Assembly: GCA_003214215.1 (NCBI GenBank)
Contig: QCLX01000001.1
Coordinates: 1-64,000, forward strand
Source: Prochlorococcus sp. AG-418-G18
GTDB taxonomy: Bacteria > Cyanobacteriota > Cyanobacteriia > PCC-6307 > Cyanobiaceae
DNA length: 64,000 nucleotides
Direction of reading: 5' to 3'
The notes beneath the pieces were generated by a model. The model was given only the letters and a program-made list of their open reading frames with translations, made no database searches and was not told the DNA's origin. Position 1 is the first letter of the stretch. Each line of letters starts with the position of its first letter. Position numbers and translations under genes: made by a program. Below, one piece after another: positions 29,004 to 39,184 of the stretch.

Positions 29004-31313
29004 TTAACTTTGTCCAACTCTGGCAATATCTAAAACATCTGCCATTGATTTAATTTGTTCAATTGTTTTGTGAAGTTGATTATAACTTTCTAGACCTACA
29101 CAAAGATTGATAATTGCTGGTTTACCATAAGCAGTTTTAACATTGGCATCACTAACGTTTATACCTTTATCAGATAACCGCATAAGAATATCTTTAAGAA
29201 CTCCAACTCTATCAATTACTTCTATTCGGAGCTGAATTGGAAACTTATTATCGCCAGTTTTATTATCTTGATTCCAACCAACAGGTAACCTTCTCTCAAT
29301 TGGAATTGGCATTACATTTTCACAATCTGCCCTATGTATGGTTATACCGTGGTTTCCGAGTGATACAGTTCCGATAATATCCTCGCCTGGAAGTGGGGTA
29401 CAGCATTTACCTATTCTGTAATCAAGACCTTCTATCCCGGAAATTGGAGATTTAGCTGCCGTATTAGATTTATTAGTGGATAAATTACTATTACTTTTGA
29501 GAGATTTTGCTATTTCAGAGTCAGAATCATTTTTCACATCTTCTGTTTGTAATTTTATTTCTTCTCTTAATCTGTTTAATACTTGATGCAAAGTTAAACC
29601 ACCAAAACCAAGAGATGCAAGAAGGTCTTCAGTAGTTTTTAAATTGCATCGATTTGCAACTTTTTTCATGGCTTCGCTAGAAAGTAATGCTTCAAAACCA
29701 TTTCGACCTACTTCTTTTTCAAGTAAATCTCTACCTCTTTTAATCGTTTCATCACGATGGCTTTTCTTATACCATTGACGGATTCTGTTTTTAGCAGTTG
29801 GCGTAACTACAAAGTTCAGCCAATCCAAGCTTGGAGTAGCATTATTACTTGTCAAAATTTCTATGAAGTCACCATTTTGAAGTGCTGTAGATAATGGAGA
29901 AAGCTTTTCATTAATTCTTATTCCATTACAGTGATTTCCAACTTCAGAATGAATTCTGTAGGCGAAATCTATCGCGGTAGATCCTTTCCTTAAACCAACA
30001 ACATCTCCTTTTGGAGTGATCACAAATACTTCTTCATCAAATAAATCTTCTTTAATTGAAGCTAAATAATCATTATGATCCCCTTTATTCCCTTCTTGTT
30101 GCCATTCTACTAATTGTCTTAGCCAATTAAATCTCTCGGCATTACTTTTAGCAGGAGAACCACCCTCTTTGTATTGCCAATGAGCTGCAATACCATATTC
30201 AGCAATTTGATGCATGGAAGTAGTTCTAATTTGAACTTCAATAGGTCGATGTCTTCCAATCACAGAAGTGTGTAAGGACTGGTATCCATTGGGTTTTGGT
30301 AATCCTATATAGTCTTTAAATCTTCCTGGAATTGGTTTGAAAGTATCATGAACAACTGCTAAAGCTCTGTAACAACTATCTGAATTGTCCACGATAATTC
30401 TTAGGGCAGCAACATCATAAATCTCATGAAAATGCTTTTCTTGTCTTTCCATTTTGCTCCAGATGCCATAAAGATGTTTTGGCCTTCCTGTTATTTCAAA
30501 ATTTTTCAAACCTGCTGAAACCAAGTTTTCCTTCATAAGATTTAAAGTTACTTTTAATCTTTTTTCTCTATCACTTCTTTTAACAGCGATTTGATCTTTA
30601 AGATCTTTATATTCTTTAGGCTCTAGGAATTTAAAAGCTAAATCTTCTAATTCCCATTTAAATCTATTTATTCCTAGTCGATTAGCTAATGGTGCATAAA
30701 TCTCTCTTGTTTCTCTCGCTATTCTTAGTTTTTTCTCATCATTTAGCCATTCAATTGTTCTCATGTTATGAAGTCGATCTGCAAGTTTTACTAAGACAAC
30801 TCTGATATCGCTGGCCATAGCCAAAAACATTTTCCTAAGATTTTCAGCTTGTGCTTCAGTCCTGTTGTTAAAGTGAATGCCTCCTAATTTTGTTACACCT
30901 TCTACAAGTATTTTTACTTCTAATCCAAAATTTGTTTCTATTTCGGATAAATCAATGCCAGTATCTTCAACAACATCATGTAAAAGGCCTGCAGCAATAA
31001 CAGATGAACTAGCACCTATTTCTTTGAGAAGATTTGCAACAGCAACCGGGTGGATAATGTATGGCTCGCCACTCGCGCGGAATTGTCCATCATGAGCTTT
31101 ATAAGCAAGTTTAAAAGCCTTTACTACGAGGTTTTGATTCTCATCATTTTCTTTATTTGATTTTTCAAAATTATGAATATCTTTAAGAAGCCAATCGGGA
31201 ATTTTTATTTGATAATTCAAAGATTCACTTTCATATTTTTTATTTTCAGGCAAAATAGTTTTGGAAACTTCAATTTCGTTTTTTTCTTTTGAATTTGCAG
31301 CTGCCTCGGACAT
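29004..31313 (-). CDS. spoT: Bifunctional (p)ppGpp synthetase/hydrolase (RelA/SpoT, Rsh)
   Basis: Alarmone enzyme for the stringent response. 769 residues in standard order: HD hydrolase (HPVAVANLLKEIG and AAGLLHDVVEDTG, about 80-120), synthetase (PKPNGYQSLHTSVIG and DVAALRIIVDN, about 280-360), TGS (EVFVITPKGDVVGLRKGST, about 435), a helical and RIS-like region (RIGKCCTPLPGEDIIG, about 640) and the C-terminal ACT domain. Catalytic HD residues are kept, so hydrolase activity is expected as well as synthesis. Convergent with the DUF2062 gene. Confidence 0.96.
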   Translation of the reverse strand: MSEAAANSKEKNEIEVSKTILPENKKYESESLNYQIKIPDWLLKDIHNFEKSNKENDENQNLVVKAFKLAYKAHDGQFRASGEPYIIHPVAVANLLKEIGASSSVIAAGLLHDVVEDTGIDLSEIETNFGLEVKILVEGVTKLGGIHFNNRTEAQAENLRKMFLAMASDIRVVLVKLADRLHNMRTIEWLNDEKKLRIARETREIYAPLANRLGINRFKWELEDLAFKFLEPKEYKDLKDQIAVKRSDREKRLKVTLNLMKENLVSAGLKNFEITGRPKHLYGIWSKMERQEKHFHEIYDVAALRIIVDNSDSCYRALAVVHDTFKPIPGRFKDYIGLPKPNGYQSLHTSVIGRHRPIEVQIRTTSMHQIAEYGIAAHWQYKEGGSPAKSNAERFNWLRQLVEWQQEGNKGDHNDYLASIKEDLFDEEVFVITPKGDVVGLRKGSTAIDFAYRIHSEVGNHCNGIRINEKLSPLSTALQNGDFIEILTSNNATPSLDWLNFVVTPTAKNRIRQWYKKSHRDETIKRGRDLLEKEVGRNGFEALLSSEAMKKVANRCNLKTTEDLLASLGFGGLTLHQVLNRLREEIKLQTEDVKNDSDSEIAKSLKSNSNLSTNKSNTAAKSPISGIEGLDYRIGKCCTPLPGEDIIGTVSLGNHGITIHRADCENVMPIPIERRLPVGWNQDNKTGDNKFPIQLRIEVIDRVGVLKDILMRLSDKGINVSDANVKTAYGKPAIINLCVGLESYNQLHKTIEQIKSMADVLDIARVGQS

Positions 31314-31367
31314 TTTATATTGCTTTAGATTTATTTTATTTAGGTCTAGGAAAATTTGCTATAAATC

Positions 31368-32966
31368 ATGGAAATAAATAAAGAAAAAATTATTGTAGTT
31401 AAAAATCTTACTGTTAAATATGGTTTAAAACAGCAACCTATTATAAAAAATTTTAATTTGGAAATAGATAGTGGAGATCATTTGGCCATAATAGGACCTT
31501 CTGGATGTGGAAAGACCACTTTTGCAAAAACATTAGTAAATATATTGCCTGAAAAGGCCATTTCTAAAGGGTATTTATCGATTTCTAGTGTAGATCCTAG
31601 GAAAATAAATAACAAAGATGCACAATTATTTAGAAGAAAGAATTTTGGATTTATTTATCAAGACTCTATAAGAAAACTTAATCCTCTAATGAGAGTTGGG
31701 GATCATTTATATGAATTATTTAAAACGCATTATCCAACTAAATCATCTGTACTTATTAAAAAATTAGTAAAAGAAGTTTTTCAAAAAGTAGGAATTGAAG
31801 AAAGTAGACTTGATTCTTTCCCACATCAATTTAGCGGTGGAATGAGACAGAGAGTTTCTATAGCAATGGCACTTGCTTTGAAACCTAAATTATTAATATC
31901 TGATGAACCTACAACAAGCTTAGATACCAAAACAAGTTTTGAAATTATGCAAGAAATAATTCATCTATGTAATGAATTTGATACTACTTTAATTTTAATT
32001 AGTCACGATATAAATCTTGCAGCAAAGTGGTGTAAAAAAGCGTTAATAATTGAAAAGGGATCGATTGTTGAAAAAGGGAATATATTAGATATTTTTCAAT
32101 CACCAAAATCAGATATCGGGATAAAGTTAGTAAATGCTTCAAAAATAGTATTAGAACCAAATACTAAAAACAATGCTCGAGATGAGGTCGTTCTCGAGGT
32201 AAATAACCTAAGATATTGGTATAAATTAAATTCTTCAATTTTCACTAATAAATGGAATAAGGCTTTAAATGAAGTTAGTTTCAAGTTATATGAGAATGAG
32301 ACTCTTGGAATAGTTGGCTCTTCAGGGAGCGGTAAAAGTACATTATGTAGGGCTTTAATTGGACTTCTTAAAGTAAGAGGTGGTGAAATCAAAATTTATA
32401 ATAAAAATTATGCATCCAAAAAAAATAAATATTTAAAAAAGAACAATAATGTGCAAATTATTTTTCAAGATCCTTTTTCAAGTTTGAATCCGAAAATGAC
32501 AATTAAAAATATTTTGGAAGATATATTTTTTATTCAAAAAATTTCAGATAAAAGAAAAATCGAAAAAGAAATAAAATTAATGTTTAGAAATTTAAATCTT
32601 CCCTTAAATAATGATTTTTTTAATTCTTTTCCTAGCCAATTATCTGGTGGTCAATTGCAAAGAATTTCATTAGCCAGAGCGCTATTGTTGAAACCAAAAA
32701 TTTTGATTTGTGATGAGAGCGTGAATATGTTGGATGCTTCAGTAAAAATAGAGATTCTTGAATTACTTAGAGTCTTGCAAAAAAAAATGAATTTAACGAT
32801 TATCTTTATTACTCATGATTTAGGTATTGCTAAAAGATTTTGTGATAGGTTGCTAGTTATGAATCATGGAAAGATAGTTGATGAAGGAGAAAGTTCTACA
32901 ATATTCACTAAAACTCAAAACACTTATACAAAATCGCTTCTCAATTCCTCTTTAAATCTTATTTAA
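31368..32966 (+). CDS. Double ATPase ABC transporter subunit, peptide/nickel (Opp/Dpp) type
   Basis: A 532-residue fusion of two ABC domains. Domain 1: Walker A GPSGCGKTT at 43-51, signature FSGGMRQRV, Walker B LLISDEPTTSLD. Domain 2: Walker A GSSGSGKST at about 316, signature LSGGQLQR, Walker B with DESVNMLD. This is the DppD-DppF-type fusion that powers oligopeptide, nickel or glutathione importers. No permease or binding-protein gene is adjacent, so the partners are elsewhere. It is divergent from relA/spoT and overlaps the 3' end of the rluD-type gene by 8 bases. Confidence 0.93.
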   Translation: MEINKEKIIVVKNLTVKYGLKQQPIIKNFNLEIDSGDHLAIIGPSGCGKTTFAKTLVNILPEKAISKGYLSISSVDPRKINNKDAQLFRRKNFGFIYQDSIRKLNPLMRVGDHLYELFKTHYPTKSSVLIKKLVKEVFQKVGIEESRLDSFPHQFSGGMRQRVSIAMALALKPKLLISDEPTTSLDTKTSFEIMQEIIHLCNEFDTTLILISHDINLAAKWCKKALIIEKGSIVEKGNILDIFQSPKSDIGIKLVNASKIVLEPNTKNNARDEVVLEVNNLRYWYKLNSSIFTNKWNKALNEVSFKLYENETLGIVGSSGSGKSTLCRALIGLLKVRGGEIKIYNKNYASKKNKYLKKNNNVQIIFQDPFSSLNPKMTIKNILEDIFFIQKISDKRKIEKEIKLMFRNLNLPLNNDFFNSFPSQLSGGQLQRISLARALLLKPKILICDESVNMLDASVKIEILELLRVLQKKMNLTIIFITHDLGIAKRFCDRLLVMNHGKIVDEGESSTIFTKTQNTYTKSLLNSSLNLI

Positions 32967-33918
32967 ATTTGAGAACACTTAATAATTTTTGAAAATCTAA
33001 TGGTAATTCTGATTCAAATATCATTTCTTTACCATTTATGGGATGTATAAGTCCAAGCTTAATGGCGTGTAAAGCTTGGCCATCTAATTTGCATGGTAGT
33101 TTTTTACATCTTCCATATAACGGATCACCCACAATTGGATGATTAATGTGAGCGCAATGAACTCTTATTTGATGCGTTCGCCCCGTATCTAGTTTGAAAC
33201 TCATTAATGAGTAGTTGCCAAATCTTTCTTTTAATTTCCAATAGGTACAGGCATACCTTCCTGAAGTTTCTTCAACTACTTTATATTTCAATCTATTTAA
33301 TTTATCTCTGCCAATGTATCCCACTATTTGGCCTTCTTCAGAATTAGGTGCTCCATGAATTACTGCAATATATTCGCGTGATGCTATTTTTTCTTTAATT
33401 TGTTTCTGGAGATTTACTAATGCCTCTTGGCTTTTTGCAACCACCATACATCCAGAGGTATCTTTATCTAATCTGTGAACAATCCCAGGTCTTAGTTTCC
33501 CATTAATTCCAGGTAGATCTTTACAGTGAAAAAGTAATCCATTCACTAAAGTGCCAGATTTGTGTCCAGGGGCTGGATGGACAATTAGTCCTGATTGTTT
33601 ATTGATTACTATGATGTGCTCGTCTTCAAAAAGAATATTTAAATCCATTTTTTCAGGTTTTAAATAAATAAGAGGTTCTGGAGGAGGCATCCATATTTGA
33701 ATATTGTCACCATTTTTTAACGGAGTCTTTGCTTTCGCGGTCTTAAAGTTTACAAGTACTAAACCTGAATTTATAAAATGTTGAATTCTTGCTCTACTTT
33801 GTTCTGGCCTTTTACTTACCAACCATCTGTCTAGCCTCATAGGAAGAGGTAGCTCATAAATAATTTCTATAAGCTCACCCTCTCCAATGCCGAAAGAATT
33901 TTGATTATTTAATTCCAT
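32959..33918 (-). CDS. rluD: 23S rRNA pseudouridine synthase, RluD type
   Basis: RluA-family pseudouridine synthase with an N-terminal S4 domain (RLDRWLVSKRPEQSRARIQH, about 29-48) and catalytic Asp in RLDKDTSGCMVVAKS (about 148-162). GRTHQIRVHCAHINHPIVGD follows at about 244-263. 319 residues, matching RluD. The gene starts 10 bases inside the end of the rbgA-type gene, so the pair is coupled. RluD versus a paralogous RluA-group enzyme cannot be decided without alignment. Confidence 0.88.
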   Translation of the reverse strand: MELNNQNSFGIGEGELIEIIYELPLPMRLDRWLVSKRPEQSRARIQHFINSGLVLVNFKTAKAKTPLKNGDNIQIWMPPPEPLIYLKPEKMDLNILFEDEHIIVINKQSGLIVHPAPGHKSGTLVNGLLFHCKDLPGINGKLRPGIVHRLDKDTSGCMVVAKSQEALVNLQKQIKEKIASREYIAVIHGAPNSEEGQIVGYIGRDKLNRLKYKVVEETSGRYACTYWKLKERFGNYSLMSFKLDTGRTHQIRVHCAHINHPIVGDPLYGRCKKLPCKLDGQALHAIKLGLIHPINGKEMIFESELPLDFQKLLSVLKFK

Positions 33919-34781
33919 AGTGGGACTTCTAAAGCAATTTTACCCAGCATTTGATTTCTATAATCTTCCAATAACTTATGAGACATTCTCCTTTTATCGC
34001 CTGAGGTATGTTTTGAAGCTGCTTCGTCGATCCAAGCAGAAGGACTATTAAAGCCTTTTGCAATATCAACTCCATATCTATTAGATATTTGTTCAACTGA
34101 GATATTCGCATTCTTATCTTTTTTGAGAGTGGATATAATTTTGATAAATCCAATTGCGACACTCTCTATTTCATAAGCAGCTTCACCAATATCGTCACAC
34201 AGTGCAAGATTTAGTGCTGATTTTTGATCTTCTAAGTTTGGAGGTATAACACCAGGAGCATCTAGCAGATCTATCCCACTTTCTAATTTTATCCATCTTA
34301 AATTACGAGTCACGCCTGCTTTCCTGGCGCTATCTACAACTCTTTTTTTTGCAATTCTATTAATTAATGCTGACTTTCCTACGTTTGGAAAACCAAGTGT
34401 AAGTGCTCTAATTGGCCTAATTCGCATTCCTCTAGAGAGTCTTCTATCGTCGATTGAAGACCTAGAATCTTTGGCTGACTTACAAATTTCTTTAATACCT
34501 ATTCCTCTTTTAGCATCACACCAAAGAGGATATTGATCTTGAGCATTAAACCATTTATTCCAACTATTGATTGTATTAGGGGATATCATGTCTGATCTAT
34601 TAATAACAAGAATATGTTTTTTATTATTTATCCATTTATTTAAATGTGGATGTCCTGTTGACAAAGGAATTCGTGCATCTCTAACTTCTATAACTAAATC
34701 TACTTTATTGATAACTTCAGATAATTTCTTTTCTGCTTTTGCGATATGGCCTGGGTACCATTGAATTTTGGGTATGTACAC
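33909..34781 (-). CDS. Ribosome biogenesis GTPase, YlqF/RbgA type
   Basis: Circularly permuted GTPase for large ribosomal subunit maturation. In order: VIEVRDARIPLSTGHP, G4 NRSD (about 60-63) before G1 GFPNVGKSALIN (about 131-142), then G3 DAPGV (about 170). The N-terminal IQWYPGHIAKAEKKL is the YlqF signature. 290 residues. Pgk is divergent 215 bases away. Together with the rluD-type gene it forms a two-gene ribosome-assembly operon. Confidence 0.94.
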   Translation of the reverse strand: MYIPKIQWYPGHIAKAEKKLSEVINKVDLVIEVRDARIPLSTGHPHLNKWINNKKHILVINRSDMISPNTINSWNKWFNAQDQYPLWCDAKRGIGIKEICKSAKDSRSSIDDRRLSRGMRIRPIRALTLGFPNVGKSALINRIAKKRVVDSARKAGVTRNLRWIKLESGIDLLDAPGVIPPNLEDQKSALNLALCDDIGEAAYEIESVAIGFIKIISTLKKDKNANISVEQISNRYGVDIAKGFNSPSAWIDEAASKHTSGDKRRMSHKLLEDYRNQMLGKIALEVPLWN

Positions 34782-34996
34782 TTCAATAAATCAAATAAAA
34801 TTTTGTATTCCTTTTTAGTTTTTATAAGTTTCAAAAGTATTTACTTCTAAAGTTTAGTATAAATTTAATGACTAAAAAAATTTTTATAATCGTTAATTCT
34901 TAAAATTTATTAAGGCATAGGTAACAGTAACTACTTTTTAACCCAATAAGCCCAAATTAACGTTAGGGTCTTAAGATTAAAAATTAAGCTTGTTTA
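34782..34996. promoter_or_regulatory. Divergent intergenic region, rbgA-type / pgk
   Basis: A 215-base AT-rich region between two divergent genes, so it should hold both promoters. A TAAGAT hexamer is seen at 34974-34979, close to the pgk start, in a context (GTCTTAAGAT) similar to that before psbA (GTCTAAGAT). No repeat, hairpin with T-run, or RNA gene is recognisable. Promoter placement is an inference. Confidence 0.4.
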
Positions 34997-36205
34997 ATGT
35001 CAAAATTATCTCTTTCCAGTCTTGATAAGACACATTTAGAAGGAAAAAAAGTTCTTGTAAGAGTAGATTTTAATGTTCCATTAAATGAAGATAGTCAAAT
35101 AACCGACGATACGCGTATTCGTGCAGCGATCCCCACTATTGAATATCTTATTAATCATTCTGCAAAAGTTATTTTAGCTGCTCATTTTGGTAGACCAAAG
35201 GGTCAGGTAAATGAAAAAATGAGATTAACTCCAGTAGCAGCAAGATTAAGTGAATTGTTGGGGCAAAATGTTGCTCTTACTAACAGTTGTATAGGTGATG
35301 AATCAATTGCAGCATCGAATAGCTTAAATAATGGAGATGTTCTTTTACTTGAAAATGTTCGTTTTTTTGGTGAAGAGGAAAAGAACGACCTGGAGTTTGC
35401 TAAAAAATTAGCATCACATGCAGATATGTATGTAAATGATGCTTTCGGTGCTGCTCATAGAGCTCATGCTTCAACTCAGGGTGTTACGAATTATTTAAGT
35501 CCCTCAGTAGCTGGATTCCTTTTAGAAAAAGAATTGAAATACTTACAAGGAGCAATAGATTCTCCAAAGCGTCCATTAGCAGCAATAGTTGGAGGATCAA
35601 AGGTTAGTAGCAAAATAGGAGTACTTGATTCTTTACTAGATAAGTGTGACAAAATCATGATTGGTGGAGGTATGATTTTCACTTTTTATAAAGCTAGAGG
35701 TTTAGATGTCGGAAAGAGCCTTGTAGAAGAAGATAAACTTGAGCTTGCCAAAGATTTAGAAGAAAAAGCAAAAGCAAAAGGAGTCGAATTATTATTACCC
35801 ACTGATGTTGTTTTAGCTGATGAATTTTCTCCGGAAGCCAATAGTAAAATTTCTCAAATTGATTCAATTAGTGGCAATTGGATGGGTCTCGATATTGGTC
35901 CAGATTCCATTAAAGTTTTTCAGAATGCTCTTGCAGAATGTAAGACAATTATTTGGAATGGTCCAATGGGAGTTTTTGAATTTGATAAATTTGCAGACGG
36001 TACAAATGCAATAGCTACGACTCTTGCGGACTTAAGTGCTTTTTCTGAAGTTTGTACAATAATTGGTGGTGGAGATTCAGTCGCAGCGGTAGAGAAAGCA
36101 GGATTAGCTGACAAAATGTCTCATATATCTACTGGAGGTGGCGCAAGTTTGGAACTTTTAGAAGGTAAAATCTTACCAGGTGTAGCTGCGTTAAACAAAG
36201 CTTAG
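34997..36205 (+). CDS. pgk: Phosphoglycerate kinase
   Basis: Interconverts 3-phosphoglycerate and 1,3-bisphosphoglycerate in the Calvin cycle and glycolysis. 402 residues with the family N-terminus [20 protein letters not shown] (about 16-35), [10 protein letters not shown] and the C-terminal nucleotide region [19 protein letters not shown], ending [14 protein letters not shown]. The gap before the next gene, convergent on the minus strand, is one base. Confidence 0.98.
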   Translation: MSKLSLSSLDKTHLEGKKVLVRVDFNVPLNEDSQITDDTRIRAAIPTIEYLINHSAKVILAAHFGRPKGQVNEKMRLTPVAARLSELLGQNVALTNSCIGDESIAASNSLNNGDVLLLENVRFFGEEEKNDLEFAKKLASHADMYVNDAFGAAHRAHASTQGVTNYLSPSVAGFLLEKELKYLQGAIDSPKRPLAAIVGGSKVSSKIGVLDSLLDKCDKIMIGGGMIFTFYKARGLDVGKSLVEEDKLELAKDLEEKAKAKGVELLLPTDVVLADEFSPEANSKISQIDSISGNWMGLDIGPDSIKVFQNALAECKTIIWNGPMGVFEFDKFADGTNAIATTLADLSAFSEVCTIIGGGDSVAAVEKAGLADKMSHISTGGGASLELLEGKILPGVAALNKA

Positions 36206-36206
36206 G

Positions 36207-36941
36207 CTATAGCTCATCAACTATATCAATGCTCTTTGTGAAAGTAATCATTCCCTCAGGGTGAACTATGATTCCTGACCAAATTTGTATCTCTGGTTTT
36301 GAAGGGGCTCTTGTTATTTTAAAAATCCCTCCAGACGCTAATGGCTCCAATAATATTTCTGGTTCAAAAAATGAATTAACTTGATGAGGTTTTATAGCTC
36401 CAGCAATAATTACTTCTTCAAGAGGCTTATTTAGAATTATATCGATATCATATTTTGAACCGGTAAGAACCCTATCAGGAATTTTAAAACTAATATCTAT
36501 CTTTTTGTTATCGTTTCTTATAGTTGTGAATAAATTTTTGATAATCCCTTCATCTATTTTCCCATCTAAGATTGAAAATAAATAATCAAAATTGGATTCG
36601 AGTATAAATTTTTCTCCATTAACTATTTTTTTCCCAGAAACTTTTATTCGCAAAATATCTTTATTTGGAATATTAGATTTTAATCTTTTGATCTTCCATT
36701 TGCTGTTAGGGAAATCATTAATAATATTTGAAAATTGTTTTGGCATATTTTGGCTTTCTTCATTTCTAAAATTTCTTTTAATGAATTCTAAATCTCGTGT
36801 ATTTAAAGAGTTTTCTAGATTTCTTATAAAATCAACTTTTAAAGTTTGCGTTATTGCTGAATAGGGAATAATAAGATAAACAAATAAGTAGAGAAGAAAT
36901 CCTATATTTTTGAATAAGTTTAAATTAAACATATTAATCAT
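36207..36941 (-). CDS. Uncharacterised exported protein
   Basis: A 244-residue protein with a probable N-terminal signal or anchor: basic start then hydrophobic residues about 10-32 (IGFLLYLFVYLIIPYSAI). The remainder is a soluble domain with beta-rich character and no motif I recognise (for example DISFKIPDRVLTGSKYDIDI near residue 150). The alternative start is ATG 36932. It is convergent with pgk and divergent from murG with a 32-base gap. Family assignment not possible by eye; cell envelope location is inferred. Confidence 0.75.
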   Translation of the reverse strand: MINMFNLNLFKNIGFLLYLFVYLIIPYSAITQTLKVDFIRNLENSLNTRDLEFIKRNFRNEESQNMPKQFSNIINDFPNSKWKIKRLKSNIPNKDILRIKVSGKKIVNGEKFILESNFDYLFSILDGKIDEGIIKNLFTTIRNDNKKIDISFKIPDRVLTGSKYDIDIILNKPLEEVIIAGAIKPHQVNSFFEPEILLEPLASGGIFKITRAPSKPEIQIWSGIIVHPEGMITFTKSIDIVDEL

Positions 36942-36973
36942 TGGTTATTTTTATTCTACTAATTTAAGTTTTT

Positions 36974-38065
36974 ATGTCTAAAAAAAATAATTTATTAGTC
37001 GCAGCCAGTGGAACAGGGGGGCATATTTTCCCAGCCTTAGCAGTTTCTAAAGAGGTGGAAGATGAATGGAATATTCATTGGTTGGGTGTTCGTCAAAGAC
37101 TTGATGCAAATTATATTCCCAAAAAATATAATTTAAGGACTTTGAATATAAAGACACCAAGAAAAAATATTTTTTTGTTTTATCAATATATAGAAATTTT
37201 AATGTCAACTTTCCAAATAATTAGGATCTTAAAAGAAAAAAAAATTAACTTAGTTTTTACGACTGGCGGTTATATATCAGCACCTACTATTGTTGCTTCA
37301 AAACTTCTCAGGATTCCTATCATTATTCATGAATCAAATGTAATTCCAGGAATGGTCACGAAATATTTTGGTTTTTTATGTAACTATGTTCTTTTAGGAT
37401 TTAAGAAGACAAATTCTTATTTAAAAAATTGTAAAACTATTTTCACTGGAACACCTTTAAGAGAGCAATTCTATAAATTTAATTTTTTGCCAGAATGGGT
37501 TCCTAAAGGAAATGGACCTCTTTTGATTGTTATGGGAGGTAGTCAAGGAGCAAAAGCTATAAATCAAATTCTTTATGAATCTCTAGAATTTTTAATAAAA
37601 AAACAGTTTCGGATAGTTCATATTATTGGCGAATCTAATCAACAACCTTTTCATCTAAAAAACTCCAAAAATTATATTCAAAAGAAATTTACTAATGAAA
37701 TAGCAGCTTTAATGCAAAACTGTGATCTTGTAATATCGAGATCTGGTGCAGGAACAATCAATGAACTAATAGAGGCTGAAAAACCTTCAATTTTAATTCC
37801 ATATCCAGATTCAAAAAATAATCATCAAGAGAAAAATGCAATGATTCTCTCTGAAAGTGGAGGCTCAGTTTTAATCAATCAGAATAAAATTTCTAAAGAA
37901 GTTTTCGAAGAAACTCTAGAAAGAATTTTTCAAATAAAATCAAAAAAGGGAAAAAATCATTATGAAATATTAGATCTCATGAAGAAGAACATGAAGAATA
38001 ATAATAAAATTAAATCTAAAAATGAGATTAAAAAATTTATTAATTATTTTTTAAAGGAATTCTGA
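36974..38065 (+). CDS. murG: UDP-GlcNAc:lipid I GlcNAc transferase
   Basis: Adds N-acetylglucosamine to lipid I to make lipid II at the inner face of the plasma membrane. 363 residues. The G-loop 1 AASGTGGHIFPALAVSKEV (about 10-28) and the second domain MGGSQGAKAINQIL and SRSGAGTINELIEAEKPSILIPYP are standard MurG regions. The last 22 bases overlap the end of the convergent cobD-like gene. Confidence 0.96.
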   Translation: MSKKNNLLVAASGTGGHIFPALAVSKEVEDEWNIHWLGVRQRLDANYIPKKYNLRTLNIKTPRKNIFLFYQYIEILMSTFQIIRILKEKKINLVFTTGGYISAPTIVASKLLRIPIIIHESNVIPGMVTKYFGFLCNYVLLGFKKTNSYLKNCKTIFTGTPLREQFYKFNFLPEWVPKGNGPLLIVMGGSQGAKAINQILYESLEFLIKKQFRIVHIIGESNQQPFHLKNSKNYIQKKFTNEIAALMQNCDLVISRSGAGTINELIEAEKPSILIPYPDSKNNHQEKNAMILSESGGSVLINQNKISKEVFEETLERIFQIKSKKGKNHYEILDLMKKNMKNNNKIKSKNEIKKFINYFLKEF

Positions 38066-39168
38066 ATTTCTTTACATAAAAGAGTATTATTTGTCCTATT
38101 CTGCAAACTTATTCTTGCCCACTTTTCGTCAAGAAATCTAAATGAAGTGCATTCTCTAAGCAATATTCCCTTATTTTCTAAGTATTTTATATTTGGCGAC
38201 AAGGATGTTTTGCTTTCTATTAAAAAAAAGTTGGTTGAAGAGTTATGAACTTTAAGGTTCTCTATTTTTGATAATTTTTCAAATACTCTTTTTTTTTCAA
38301 TATCTATCCAGCTGTGAATTTGTTTTGTCCACTTTTCATAGAATTTCTTATTACTTAGTAGATCAATTCCTGCTTTAATAGCGAATGAATTTAAAGGCCA
38401 AGGATCTCTATTTATTTCCCATTGTTTAAGTATTTTCGATGATCCAATAACGTAACCTAATCTAAGACCAGGAATATTGAAGATTTTGGTCAAGCTTCTC
38501 AAGACTAATAAATTATCAAATTTTTGGGTTAATGGTATTAAAGATTCTTCTTCTCCATTAGGTGTTATCGATAAGAAAGCTTCATCACAGATAACTAATT
38601 TATATTTTTTCACAACTTCCTCTAATGAATTCTTTCCCCATAATTGGCCGGTAGGATTATGTGGATTTGTTATCCAAATAACATCACCTTTTGGATGAAG
38701 CGGAAATGATTGAGGAAAAATATCATTCCAGTTTTTTGGTAATTCGCAATGTATAAAATTGCTATTCCAAAAATTTAATGATCTTTCATAATCAACAAAT
38801 GATGGGGAAGGAATACAACTTATTCTAAATTTGGATGCTTCATAACCTGCCCAAGTTATTAGTTCAGAAGCTCCATTCCCAGGCAATATATTGTTTGGAT
38901 TTATCCCATGAAATTTGCCGATTATTTCTTTCAGATCACTCAAGTTTCTTTCTGGATAATATCTAAAGCCAAGATTCTTTATTTCCGCATTTATTGAATC
39001 TATTAGTATTTGAGGGGGATCAAAGGGTACCAATGATGCACTTGCATCAATGATTTCGGAGGGTAATAAATTTAATTTTTTCGCAGTTGCATATACATTT
39101 CCACCGTGCTTTAAGTTGGATCCTTGCATGGTTAACGTTGAGTAATCATGAGGTTCAGATTTGTTCAT
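38044..39168 (-). CDS. PLP aminotransferase-fold, L-threonine-phosphate decarboxylase-like (CobD/CobC)
   Basis: 374 residues with the fold I PLP lysine in LVLRSLTKIFNIPGLRLGY (about 222-240) and NPHNPTGQLWG (about 167-177). The N-terminal SNLKHGGNVYATAKKLNLLP and DASASLVPFDPP match threonine-phosphate decarboxylase, which makes the aminopropanol arm of cobalamin. HisC-like enzymes are close relatives, so the function is probable and not certain. It follows pyrD by 16 bases and overlaps the murG 3' end by 22 bases. Confidence 0.85.
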   Translation of the reverse strand: MNKSEPHDYSTLTMQGSNLKHGGNVYATAKKLNLLPSEIIDASASLVPFDPPQILIDSINAEIKNLGFRYYPERNLSDLKEIIGKFHGINPNNILPGNGASELITWAGYEASKFRISCIPSPSFVDYERSLNFWNSNFIHCELPKNWNDIFPQSFPLHPKGDVIWITNPHNPTGQLWGKNSLEEVVKKYKLVICDEAFLSITPNGEEESLIPLTQKFDNLLVLRSLTKIFNIPGLRLGYVIGSSKILKQWEINRDPWPLNSFAIKAGIDLLSNKKFYEKWTKQIHSWIDIEKKRVFEKLSKIENLKVHNSSTNFFLIESKTSLSPNIKYLENKGILLRECTSFRFLDEKWARISLQNRTNNTLLCKEIQNSFKK

Positions 39169-39184
39169 TATTCATTCTCTAATT

